From Gammaproteobacteria bacterium UBA2965 (GTDB taxonomy: Bacteria; Pseudomonadota; Gammaproteobacteria; Pseudomonadales; Azotimanducaceae), in NCBI GenBank assembly GCA_002348385.1, contig DEBD01000046.1, positions 54,899 through 102,243 on the forward strand: a stretch of 47,345 bases of DNA, given 5' to 3'. The translations under genes and the position numbers were made by a program. The notes under the pieces were generated by a model that was not told the origin of the DNA, searched no databases, and worked only from the letters and a program-made list of their open reading frames with translations. Every line of letters begins with the position of its first letter. The first letter of the stretch is position 1. Of this stretch, positions 33,467 through 41,225 are shown in pieces.

Positions 33467-34738
33467 TTAGGCCGTCTTAACCTGAGAGGCCCCCATTAGC
33501 TCAACTCGAGGGTCATTGGGATAGATCCATTCGTCACCGATAACCTGCGCGACTCTAAGTTCGGGTGGAACGTTCTCAATGCCTATCATCCGGTCTGCCG
33601 TCTGATTCCAATGGTAGATACGGCATTCCTGATAACTCAGCGGTACGCCCCTGAAGCCGCTCGATTCGAGGGACTTTTGGATACCTTCACCGAACTCGGT
33701 GTCCTCAAGCAGTACCTCGCAAAGACGCTCGCCGTGGTTCACCGTCCAGTTGTCCGGGGCCGGCAGGTCACCCCAATCCGGAGCCAGGGTCCAGGTTTCG
33801 AGCCGGCACGTGTTGATGCCGGTGGGCCAGAAGAGCAGCGGCGAAATGGCCTTTGCAGACAACGGCGATATGCAGTTCGGGAAAAGGCTGTAAGACTGCG
33901 TACAAGTGCGGGCGATCTCGCCAACAGTGTCAATTTCAGGGTATTCGCGCAAACGCGCGCCAGACAGGCGCGATGCCCCCTGCCGCGTCGGCGCTACCAT
34001 CCGGCCATGGCCTCGCGCATAGAGGGTGTTGACGTTGCGCCGGTCGTCTAGCCGCGGGGCTACGGTAGTCGGATGGATGCTTCGGACATGATAATTCTCG
34101 GTGTTTGCTTCCAAAGCCACCTTCCAATTGCACCGCAGGTCGAACACGTGTCGCGCAGCCAGCCGACAATTGTCCAGCTGAAATTCCCGCAACTCCTCTG
34201 CGATTGGGCCCAGCCACTCCATCAGCGTAGGCGCATCTTCTTCAAAGTTCACAAAAATCAGATTGCCAAAGCGCTCGCAGCGGATTGGCTGCAACCCGCG
34301 GCAAGAAAAATCCAGGTCACGAAAATCTTCGGGATCGCGTATTGCCAACAGCTCGCCGTCCAGACTGTAGGACCAGCCGTGGTACTTGCAAGTTAGTCGC
34401 TTCCGACGGCCAGACTGCTCCAAAACCACAGGCGCTCCGCGGTGGCTGCAGGTATTGTAGAAGGCGTTGCTCGAACCATCCTCGGCATGAAGGATAACCA
34501 CCGGTTCTCCTGCGTTTTCCCAAACCTGGAAGCAGCCTGGCTCCGGTATCTCATCGGCATGCCCGGCCAATAGCCACGACTTGTGAAAGATGTGCTCCTG
34601 CTCGAGGTGAAAAAACCGTTGGTCGGTATAGCGTCCACCAGGCACATCCGGCAGTGCAGGAAACCCGTCGGGTGGTTGCGTGCGATTGGCCTCGTATTCC
34701 ATCAAGTTACGCAGGACCTCTGTGGTTGACGGGTCCAA
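33467..34738 (-). CDS. Rieske non-heme iron oxygenase, alpha subunit
   Basis: A 423-residue oxygenase component. The Rieske [2Fe-2S] ligands are Cys97-x-His99 and Cys117-x-x-His120 with the normal 17-residue spacing (CSHRGAP..., CKYHGW). The mononuclear iron site is in EANTENYHVRSIHP: His217 and His222 with spacing as in naphthalene dioxygenase. The acid that bridges the two metal sites is Glu214 rather than the usual Asp, as known for carnitine and betaine oxygenases. Substrate is unknown. No ferredoxin or reductase gene is visible, so electrons must come from elsewhere. It is divergent from the 3-ketosteroid-dehydrogenase-like gene, 265 bases away. Confidence 0.9.
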   Translation of the reverse strand: MDPSTTEVLRNLMEYEANRTQPPDGFPALPDVPGGRYTDQRFFHLEQEHIFHKSWLLAGHADEIPEPGCFQVWENAGEPVVILHAEDGSSNAFYNTCSHRGAPVVLEQSGRRKRLTCKYHGWSYSLDGELLAIRDPEDFRDLDFSCRGLQPIRCERFGNLIFVNFEEDAPTLMEWLGPIAEELREFQLDNCRLAARHVFDLRCNWKVALEANTENYHVRSIHPTTVAPRLDDRRNVNTLYARGHGRMVAPTRQGASRLSGARLREYPEIDTVGEIARTCTQSYSLFPNCISPLSAKAISPLLFWPTGINTCRLETWTLAPDWGDLPAPDNWTVNHGERLCEVLLEDTEFGEGIQKSLESSGFRGVPLSYQECRIYHWNQTADRMIGIENVPPELRVAQVIGDEWIYPNDPRVELMGASQVKTA

Positions 34739-35003
34739 TTGGCCACTCCCCTAGCTGTGTGCGGACGTCGCAGGTTGCCATTATACGGTAGCACCGTCCG
34801 GCTTCTACGAGCGCTGGCCCCGGGCTCGATGCTAAACCTGACTGGGGCGCTCCTTCCTCTGCTTGAATCAGCATGACCTGGATGATGGCCTCTAGCATCG
34901 CGACATGGGGCGCGAAGTCGGCCACCGCACTACCCGGGTAGACACCGACAAGGTTTGAAACATATCCTCGACGGGCACGGCGATCGACAACCGGGGGTGG
35001 GCG

Positions 35004-36644
35004 TTGCAGGAATACGACGTAGTGGTATTGGGTACGGGTGCTGCCGGTCTTACCGCGGCCATTCGCGCGCATGCGGCTGGCGCATCGGTAGCAGTGTTCG
35101 AGAAAGGAGAAAAGGTCGGCGGTACGAGCGCCTGGTCTGGCGGCATGATCTGGATTCCCAACAATCACCATATGAGTGAGCTGGGGATAGATGACAGCAG
35201 CGAAGCAGCGATGGAGTACATCATGTCGCTCTCCCACGGCATGATCGATGAGCGCCTGGCGCGGTCGTTTGTCGACACCGGTCCCGAGATGGTGCGCTGG
35301 ATGGAGGACAACTCTCCAGCACAGTTCGAGATCGTTGAGGGCTTTCCGGACTACCACCCGGAATTTCCGTCAGGGAAAACCGAAGGTGGGCGCTCAATGG
35401 AGTGCCCGCTCTTTTCGTTTAACGAGCTGGGAGAGTGGGCGAGCCGGATCACCCGCAGCTACTTTTTCACCTCACCCATTACCATGGCGGAATCAACGAT
35501 CGGAGGTGGTACCTTCGGCCAGGTGTCTGCAGAAGAGATAAAGCGGCGCTCGGATAACGATGAGTGGGGTTGCGGCCATTCGCTGGTCGCAAGGCTACTC
35601 AAAGGCTGCCTGGACCGAGGTATTGAACCAGTTACGCAAGCGCGCGCGGTCGAACTTATTCAAAAAGGTGGGCGCATTACCGGCGTGAAGTTTGAAGGAG
35701 CGAGTGAGCCCTTCGAGGTGGGGGTGCGCGGCGGCGTGGTGCTAGCCACCGGCGGCTTCGAGTGGAACACTGAGCTCGTGAACGACTTTCTCCGGGGCCC
35801 GATGACCAGCCCAGTGTCTGTTCCGACCAACACGGGTGACGGTTTAAAGATGGCCATGCGAGCTGGCGCCTCGCTTGGGAACATGCGCGAGGCCTGGTGG
35901 ATGCCAGCGGTGGAAATTCCAGGGGATCGCGGGGATGGACTCCCCATGAAATTCTTATTCCAAGGCGAGCGATCGCACCCGGGTGCGATCATGGTCAACC
36001 GAACCGGCAAGCGATTCACGAACGAAGCAGCCAATTACAATGCGTTTGGCGCTGCGTTTCATATACAGGACGTTACAAAGTTCGAGTACAGTAACCTGCC
36101 GTGCTGGTCGATCTGCGACCAGACGTGCATCGACAAATACGGGTTTATCCAGACAGGGCCGGGTGAGCCGGTTCTAGATTTCGTCACGCAGTCCCCAACG
36201 CTTGAGGGTCTCGCGAAAAAGCTCGATATACCCGGTGATGCCCTACAGGCGACGGTCGCGCGCTGGAACGCGCAAGTCGCAAATGGAAGCGACCCCGACT
36301 TTGGACGCGGCGACAGCGTGCAGGACACTTGGTGGGGAGACGCCGCGCACCAAGGGACCAAGGCGGCGACGCTGGGCCCGCTGCAAAACGGACCGTTCTA
36401 CGCGGTAGAGGTTACGAGCGGCTCGCTCGGTACAAAAGGCGGGCCTAAGACCGATACCAACGGGCGAGTGCTTGACCTCGACGGTGAGCCGATCATTGGC
36501 CTTTATGCGGCCGGTAACGTGATGGCGTCGCCGATGGGGATGACCTACGGCGGGGCAGGCGGCACTCTCGGCCCAGGCATGGTGTTCGGTTACCTCGCGG
36601 GGCAGCACGCTGCAGAGCAATCGCGCGTGCGTTGGAATCAGTAG
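35004..36644 (+). CDS. FAD-dependent 3-ketosteroid-delta-1-dehydrogenase-like oxidoreductase
   Basis: A 546-residue flavoprotein of the fumarate reductase/KstD family. The FAD dinucleotide loop is VVVLGTGAAGLTAAIRAHAAG (residues about 6-26), with the ribose-binding Glu in AVFEKGEKVGGTSAWSGG. The end, AGNVMASPMGMTYGGAGGTLGPGMVFG, keeps the Tyr-x-x-x-Gly pair (Tyr515, Gly519) that in KstD binds and deprotonates the ketone. A tyrosine in NYNAFG (Tyr345) lies where KstD has its second active tyrosine. It most likely introduces a C=C bond next to a ring ketone; related enzymes act on other cyclic ketones, so a steroid is not proven. The start is a TTG with GGGGGTGG just upstream. The 265 bases before it contain no gene. 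Confidence 0.83.
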   Translation: MQEYDVVVLGTGAAGLTAAIRAHAAGASVAVFEKGEKVGGTSAWSGGMIWIPNNHHMSELGIDDSSEAAMEYIMSLSHGMIDERLARSFVDTGPEMVRWMEDNSPAQFEIVEGFPDYHPEFPSGKTEGGRSMECPLFSFNELGEWASRITRSYFFTSPITMAESTIGGGTFGQVSAEEIKRRSDNDEWGCGHSLVARLLKGCLDRGIEPVTQARAVELIQKGGRITGVKFEGASEPFEVGVRGGVVLATGGFEWNTELVNDFLRGPMTSPVSVPTNTGDGLKMAMRAGASLGNMREAWWMPAVEIPGDRGDGLPMKFLFQGERSHPGAIMVNRTGKRFTNEAANYNAFGAAFHIQDVTKFEYSNLPCWSICDQTCIDKYGFIQTGPGEPVLDFVTQSPTLEGLAKKLDIPGDALQATVARWNAQVANGSDPDFGRGDSVQDTWWGDAAHQGTKAATLGPLQNGPFYAVEVTSGSLGTKGGPKTDTNGRVLDLDGEPIIGLYAAGNVMASPMGMTYGGAGGTLGPGMVFGYLAGQHAAEQSRVRWNQ

Positions 36645-36690
36645 TCGAGCCCCACGGCTGCAACGGCGGATGTTTGAAAAGCCCTGTTAA

Positions 36691-36821
36691 AGTTCCTATC
36701 CGTGCTCGTACGCATACTGGTCGGCGCCGCAAATCGCGGCCGTCTTGCCGAAGGGGTTCTTGGTTTGCTCGATAATTAGGGGCCGCAACGCCCGAACCTA
36801 AAGTAGGTGAAGATAGGAACT
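36691..36821. repeat. 10-bp inverted repeat pair beside tRNA-Leu
   Basis: AGTTCCTATC (36691-36700) and its exact complement GATAGGAACT (36812-36821) are 111 bases apart, in the gene-free stretch between the flavoprotein gene and the 3' end of tRNA-Leu. They could be recombination or protein-binding sites, or chance. Confidence 0.35.
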
Positions 36822-36869
36822 CGGTTTCTGGTGTAACCCGGGCGTAACCCCGGGAGTCTTGCGAGAGTT

Positions 36870-36890
36870 GGCCTGTTATTGGATCAGGCC
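36870..36890 (-). terminator. hairpin downstream of tRNA-Leu
   Basis: On the minus strand GGCCTG and CAGGCC pair perfectly around a nine-base loop, 17 bases after the tRNA 3' end. There is no T tract behind it, so it may be a processing or weak termination signal rather than a classical terminator. Confidence 0.35.
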
Positions 36891-36907
36891 GCAGGCCGCA
36901 TAAACTG

Positions 36908-36994
36908 TGGTGCCTGGGGTGGGACTCGAACCCACACATGGTTGCCCATACCAGATTTTGAGTCTGGCGCGTCTACCAATTTCGCCACCCAGGC
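36908..36994 (-). tRNA. tRNA-Leu (anticodon CAA)
   Basis: An 87-base class II tRNA with encoded CCA. The acceptor stem pairs GCCTGGG with CCCAGGC. The anticodon stem CCAGA/TCTGG holds the loop CTCAAAA, giving anticodon CAA (UUG codons). A long variable arm and the T arm (GTGGGTTCGAGTCCCAC) are present. Its 3' end faces the accessory block and queA. A sigma70 promoter lies just upstream. Confidence 0.95.
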
Positions 36995-37016
36995 GCCGTG
37001 AGCGGGAAGGCGGAGA

Positions 37017-37045
37017 ATCTTACACAGCCGTCCTGCGAGCGGCAA
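37017..37045 (-). promoter_or_regulatory. predicted sigma70 promoter of tRNA-Leu
   Basis: On the minus strand TTGCCG (37040-37045) and TAAGAT (37017-37022) are 17 bases apart. The start point would be near 37010, about 15 bases before the mature tRNA. Confidence 0.6.
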
Positions 37046-37092
37046 TCTTGGTATGATTCGCGTCCTTTTCTTACGACCACTTAGGGTTGGAC

Positions 37093-38553
37093 ATGAGCGA
37101 AACACCGATCATCGTGGGCGTCGCCCAGGTGGAACAGCGCATAGACGATGCCAGCCAGGGCAAAGAACCCCTGCAGATGATGATCGACGCGGTCGGCCTG
37201 GCCGCGGAAGACGCGCATTGCCCACAGCTGCTCCCCGAGGCGGGCTCAGTACGCGTGGTACGAGGGATCTGGCCCTACGCCAACCCGGCTAAGGCGGTAG
37301 CGGAGGCCATCGGCAACCCAACCGCGGAGACTGCCATCACGCAGTATGGGGGTAACTTCGTACAGACCACGGTGAACCAGAGCGCGCTGGACATTCGCGA
37401 CGGGGCTCAAGACGTGGTGGTGATTACTGGTGCTGAGTGCGGCCGCAGCCAAGCTAAAGCCGGGCGGGCCGGCGTGGATCTGAACTGGTCGGAGGCGCCG
37501 GGTACACCCGACCTGGTCATCGGCGAAGATATAGACATGCGCGGGCCGGCCGAGCAGGGGCTGGGTATGGGTCGCCCCATCACGCACTACCCCATGTTCG
37601 AAAACGCCCTTCGGCACCATTTGGGTGACACCATCCCCCAGCAGATGGAGCGCATCTCCAAACTGTGGTCTGGATTCAGCGCCGTAGCCGCGCAGAATCC
37701 CCACGCGTGGATTCGCGATGCCAAGTCACCGGAAGAACTGCTACAGATCAGCAACGTCAATCGGCCGGTATCGTTCCCCTATCCCAAGCTGATGAACTCC
37801 AACAATAACGTGGACCAGGGTGCGGCGCTGATCATGTGCTCGGTGAGCAAAGCCAAAGCACTGGGCATACCGGAGAGCCAGTGGGTGTATCCCTGGGCGG
37901 GCACCGACGCTCACGACACCTACTACATATCCAACCGGGACAACTTTTACTCCTCGCCCGCAATCCGCATCGCGGGGCAGCGCTGTCTGGAGCTGGCCGG
38001 CGTCGGCGTCTCCGACCTGGACCTGGTGGACGTGTACAGTTGCTTCCCGGTGGCGGTCCAGGTCGCGGCTCGCGAAGTGGGCCTCGATATGACAAAGCCC
38101 CTTACGGTAACAGGCGGGCTCACGTTCGCCGGAGGCCCGCTGAACAACTACGTGATGCACTCCATCGCGCGAATGGTGGAGCTGCTACGCGCGCAACCTG
38201 GCGACAAAGGGCTAATTACCGCCAACGGCGGCTACCTGACCAAACATGCCTTCGGCGTGTACTCCACCCAGGCGCCGGATGTGGTCTACCGGCATGAAGA
38301 CCTGCAGCACGAGGTAGACAAGACGCCCACGCGCGAAGCGGTCAAGGAGTACTCTGGCCCGGCCACTGTAGAGTCATACACCGTCATGTACGGCAGCGAT
38401 GGCGAACCGGCCAAGGGGCACCTGAGCTGCCTGCTGGAAAACGGCGTGCGCACCTGGGCCAACTGCGAAGAACCCGACGTGCTGCAGGCCATGATCACTG
38501 AAGAGTTCTGCGGCAAACCCACACAAGTGCATGACCGGCTGGCCCACTTCTAA
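37093..38553 (+). CDS. thiolase-fold protein (acetyl-CoA acetyltransferase-like) without the N-terminal nucleophilic Cys
   Basis: A 486-residue protein of the SCP2/thiolase superfamily. The start is the ATG at 37093 with AGGG upstream; a TTG two codons earlier is also open. Family features include the QYGGN segment, GAQDVVVITGAECGR, GISDLD-like VGVSDLDLVDVYSCFPVAVQVA and ANGGYLTKHAFGVYS. The residue that is a catalytic cysteine in true thiolases (VN-x-x-C) is replaced here (VNQSALDI, Ser97-Ala98), while Cys317 in YSCFP and His385 in TKHA remain. It may therefore not do normal thiolysis. No DUF35 partner is adjacent. It is divergent from tRNA-Leu. Confidence 0.8.
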   Translation: MSETPIIVGVAQVEQRIDDASQGKEPLQMMIDAVGLAAEDAHCPQLLPEAGSVRVVRGIWPYANPAKAVAEAIGNPTAETAITQYGGNFVQTTVNQSALDIRDGAQDVVVITGAECGRSQAKAGRAGVDLNWSEAPGTPDLVIGEDIDMRGPAEQGLGMGRPITHYPMFENALRHHLGDTIPQQMERISKLWSGFSAVAAQNPHAWIRDAKSPEELLQISNVNRPVSFPYPKLMNSNNNVDQGAALIMCSVSKAKALGIPESQWVYPWAGTDAHDTYYISNRDNFYSSPAIRIAGQRCLELAGVGVSDLDLVDVYSCFPVAVQVAAREVGLDMTKPLTVTGGLTFAGGPLNNYVMHSIARMVELLRAQPGDKGLITANGGYLTKHAFGVYSTQAPDVVYRHEDLQHEVDKTPTREAVKEYSGPATVESYTVMYGSDGEPAKGHLSCLLENGVRTWANCEEPDVLQAMITEEFCGKPTQVHDRLAHF

Positions 38554-38592
38554 GCAGCCGCAGATTTCGCTAATGCCGAGCCTTCGCAATCC

Positions 38593-39012
38593 ATGAGCAA
38601 CATGCTGCAGGGGGCCCCGGCCGGGCTGCCGCGACGGCTGGGCGCCATGCTGTACGACGCGCTACTCGTGCTCGCGCTATGGCTGTTCACCCTGTTCCCG
38701 CTGGTCGCCATCGCCAACGCAGCCGTGGCGGGCGCTGCGGTGCAATCGCTGGTGTTCGTGGAGATGTTCGCGTTCTATGCCTACTTCTGGGTCGCGCGCG
38801 GGCAAACTCTGGGGATGTTGGCCTGGCACCTGCACGTGGTGAGCGCCGATGGAAATGCGCTAACCCTGCGCCAGGCACTGCTCCGCTTCATCGGCGGTTT
38901 GCTTTCCGTAGCCACATTGGGGCTGGGATTCATCTGGCAGCTGTTCGATCCGCACCGGCGCAGCTGGCCGGACCTCATCTCGAATACCCGCATCGTGCAC
39001 CGGCCAGCTTAG
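38593..39012 (+). CDS. RDD-family membrane protein
   Basis: A 139-residue inner-membrane protein. GLPRRLGAMLYDALLVLALWLF contains the family's Arg and Asp residues in the first helix. The second helix is about residues 42-62 and the last about 95-115 (FIGGLLSVATLGLGFIWQLF), followed by DPHRRSWPDLISNTRIV, a typical RDD ending. RDD proteins are often linked to ion exchange or have unknown roles. It is convergent with lptG, nine bases away. Confidence 0.87.
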   Translation: MSNMLQGAPAGLPRRLGAMLYDALLVLALWLFTLFPLVAIANAAVAGAAVQSLVFVEMFAFYAYFWVARGQTLGMLAWHLHVVSADGNALTLRQALLRFIGGLLSVATLGLGFIWQLFDPHRRSWPDLISNTRIVHRPA

Positions 39013-39021
39013 TGCCAGGCG

Positions 39022-40098
39022 TTAAGCCACACGTCGCAACGCGAAGTATCCGGCAACCCAACACACGCCGATGGGAATGGCCACCGCCACGGCAGCGGGA
39101 ATGTCGTAAACCAAGCTCATGGGCGCGAAGAGGTCCTGCAGGTACTTGAAAGCCAGGCCCACCAGCACCCCTATACTCAAGCGGCGGCCGATGCCCAGTT
39201 CGCGCAGCGGACCCAGCACGAAGCTCAACGCCAGTAGCGCCAATCCCAGTACCGCCAATGGCTGCAGGAGCTTGCCCCATAGCGCCAAGCGGTACGGCGT
39301 GGGATCTAATCCTTCGCGGCCCATGTATTCGATCTGATACAGCAGGTCTTCCACCGAAAGCTTGGCGGGCTCCACCAGCACACGCGCACTGAGCAACCTG
39401 GGATCGGCCGTGCCGCTCCAGCGCCGGGTCTCCATTCGGCTCACGCGGGTTGTGTCGTCGGTGAACTCGGTCTCCACCACCTCAAACAGCTCCCAGAACG
39501 CATCCGGCCCCGGACGGTACTCGGCGCGACGGGCGGTGAGGGAGCGCACCATTTCCTTGTCGTCGTTGAGCCAGTACTGACGCACGCCGAGGAGCTCACC
39601 GGATTCACCCAGGCCGTCCACATTCATATAGAGCGGACCTTCCCGGTACCAGTAAGTGTCCGAAAACTCGATGGTCTGCGATTCCTGCTCGGCCCGCGTT
39701 TTGAGCGCCTCGGCCAGCTCCTCGCCACGGGGTGCAACGAACTCGCCCAGACCCGCGCCGAGCAGCAGGAGCACCAGCGACGGCAGGCACACACTGGCGA
39801 AGATGCGCGATACCGGCACGCCGGACGCCCTGAGCACCACAATTTCCGAATTGCTGGCCAGTCCGCCCAGCCCGATGAGCGCGCTCAGAAACACTACGAA
39901 GGGCAACAGCTCGTATATGCGGCGCGGTGTGGTCAGCCCTACGTACCAGAGCGCTTCGGCGAGCTGGTAGGCGCCCTCTTCTCCGCTGAGCTCCTCCACC
40001 AGGTTGAATATGGTGGTGAGCGCCACAAAAGCCAGCAGCACCACGGCACTGGTGGCGAGCACGGTGCGGCCAATGTAGCGATCCATGGTCGACAACAT
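39022..40098 (-). CDS. lptG: LPS export ABC transporter permease LptG
   Basis: One of the two membrane subunits of the LptB2FG transporter that extracts lipopolysaccharide from the inner membrane. The start is the ATG at 40098 (MLSTMDRYIGRTVLATSAVV), which shares one base with the lptF stop (TGATG); a long upstream extension inside lptF is a shadow. The product is 358 residues, the normal length. It has three helices at each end and a periplasmic jellyroll domain between (about residues 125-260). EEYMGREGLDPTPYRLALW-type sequence before the last helices matches the family. Confidence 0.94.
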   Translation of the reverse strand: MLSTMDRYIGRTVLATSAVVLLAFVALTTIFNLVEELSGEEGAYQLAEALWYVGLTTPRRIYELLPFVVFLSALIGLGGLASNSEIVVLRASGVPVSRIFASVCLPSLVLLLLGAGLGEFVAPRGEELAEALKTRAEQESQTIEFSDTYWYREGPLYMNVDGLGESGELLGVRQYWLNDDKEMVRSLTARRAEYRPGPDAFWELFEVVETEFTDDTTRVSRMETRRWSGTADPRLLSARVLVEPAKLSVEDLLYQIEYMGREGLDPTPYRLALWGKLLQPLAVLGLALLALSFVLGPLRELGIGRRLSIGVLVGLAFKYLQDLFAPMSLVYDIPAAVAVAIPIGVCWVAGYFALRRVA

Positions 40099-41168
40099 CA
40101 CGCGGGCGCCGGCAAGGAGATCCGGCGCAGCAGGGCAGCCGCCACCAGAAGAAACACCCCGTGCACCGGCCACAGGCCCACCGCCACGGGCCACGCGCCT
40201 TCCGCCACCAGATCCTTCAGAATCACCAGCAGCAGATAATAGGCAACGAACACCAACAGGCCCGGCACCACACGGGTAAATCGACCCTGCCGCGAGCGTA
40301 CCCGCGACATCCCCACCGCAAGCCCCGTTCCGATCAACACCAGCAGGGGCAACGCCACGCGCCACTGCAACTCGGCCAGGTTGTCCAGACCACCGTCGCG
40401 CCACAGCACCGCGGTGGCGGTGGAGTCTGGATCGATGCGTACCAGCTTGGTATCACTCACCGACAAGCGCTGCCCCAGCGCACCAAAGCTCACTTTGCGG
40501 TAGTCCTCGCTGCCGATCTCCCCTTCATAGCGAGTCCCGTTTTCCAGCAGCAGAAACACGCTGCCCGTGGCGTCGTCCACGTATTGGCTGCCCTTCTCTG
40601 CCCAAACCGTGATGGGCCGGGAGGCGTTGGGCTCAGCGATGAACACATTGCCCAGGCGCTGCCGATCCGAGCTCACCGTTTCGGTGTAGGTGACCCGCTT
40701 GCTCGCCCCAATGGTGCGAAAAATGCCGGGCGTGACGCCGTTGAATTCCTGACGGTCGGCCTCGGAGAGAAAAAACTGGTCCAGCTCCACCGTGCTCTGG
40801 GGTGTGACCATCAGCGCCAGATAACCCACCCCGGCGGCCACCAGCAGCGTGGCTGGCAGCACCCAGCCCAGCAATCGGTAAGGCCCAACGCCACCGGACT
40901 GCAACACCGGTATTTCGTGCTCGGCGTGCAGGCGGCCAAAGGCGAGCAGCAATCCGAGATAAAATGCGAATGGCGCCAACTGCTGCAAAAACTCCGGCAG
41001 CCGCAACCAGACGATGGTGAGCAGCCCGTCACCCGAATACTTGCCCAGCGCGGCTTCCTGCAGGTAGCCGATGAAGCGCCCACCCAGCGCCACCACGAGC
41101 AGCACCAGGGCCACCACCAGAAATACCGCCAGCAGCTCGCGATTGATGTAGCGCGCCGCTATTGCCAT
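40098..41168 (-). CDS. lptF: LPS export ABC transporter permease LptF
   Basis: The partner permease of LptG. The 356-residue protein starts MAIAARYINRELLAVFLVVA, with AAGAG seven bases upstream. It has three N-terminal membrane helices (about 12-34, 50-78 and 98-120), a periplasmic beta domain (for example GIFRTIGASKRVTYTETVSSD) and three C-terminal helices. FLQQLAPFAFYLGLLLAFGRLHAEHEIPVLQ is the conserved coupling-helix region that contacts the ATPase LptB. The gene diverges from pepA with 57 bases between them. Confidence 0.95.
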   Translation of the reverse strand: MAIAARYINRELLAVFLVVALVLLVVALGGRFIGYLQEAALGKYSGDGLLTIVWLRLPEFLQQLAPFAFYLGLLLAFGRLHAEHEIPVLQSGGVGPYRLLGWVLPATLLVAAGVGYLALMVTPQSTVELDQFFLSEADRQEFNGVTPGIFRTIGASKRVTYTETVSSDRQRLGNVFIAEPNASRPITVWAEKGSQYVDDATGSVFLLLENGTRYEGEIGSEDYRKVSFGALGQRLSVSDTKLVRIDPDSTATAVLWRDGGLDNLAELQWRVALPLLVLIGTGLAVGMSRVRSRQGRFTRVVPGLLVFVAYYLLLVILKDLVAEGAWPVAVGLWPVHGVFLLVAAALLRRISLPAPA

Positions 41169-41225
41169 ATGTCAGCTCTTGAGTTTTCCACTAGAATTGC
41201 GCGCCGTACCAGGGGCAAGTGGATT

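Noticed and set aside
36691..36821. AGTTCCTATC / GATAGGAACT as an FRT-type recombination site
   Set aside because: The arms are 111 bases apart instead of 8, and no recombinase is nearby; the likeness to FRT is superficial.
36493..36939. Minus-strand frame reading into tRNA-Leu
   Set aside because: It begins inside the tRNA and its start (CGFESHPRHH) is the usual translation of a tRNA T arm, not a gene.
40161..41225. Long plus-strand frame joined to pepA (840 codons in all)
   Set aside because: Its first 355 codons are the complement of lptF and lptG, rich in His, Gln and Arg with no protein pattern. pepA has a clear start at 41226.
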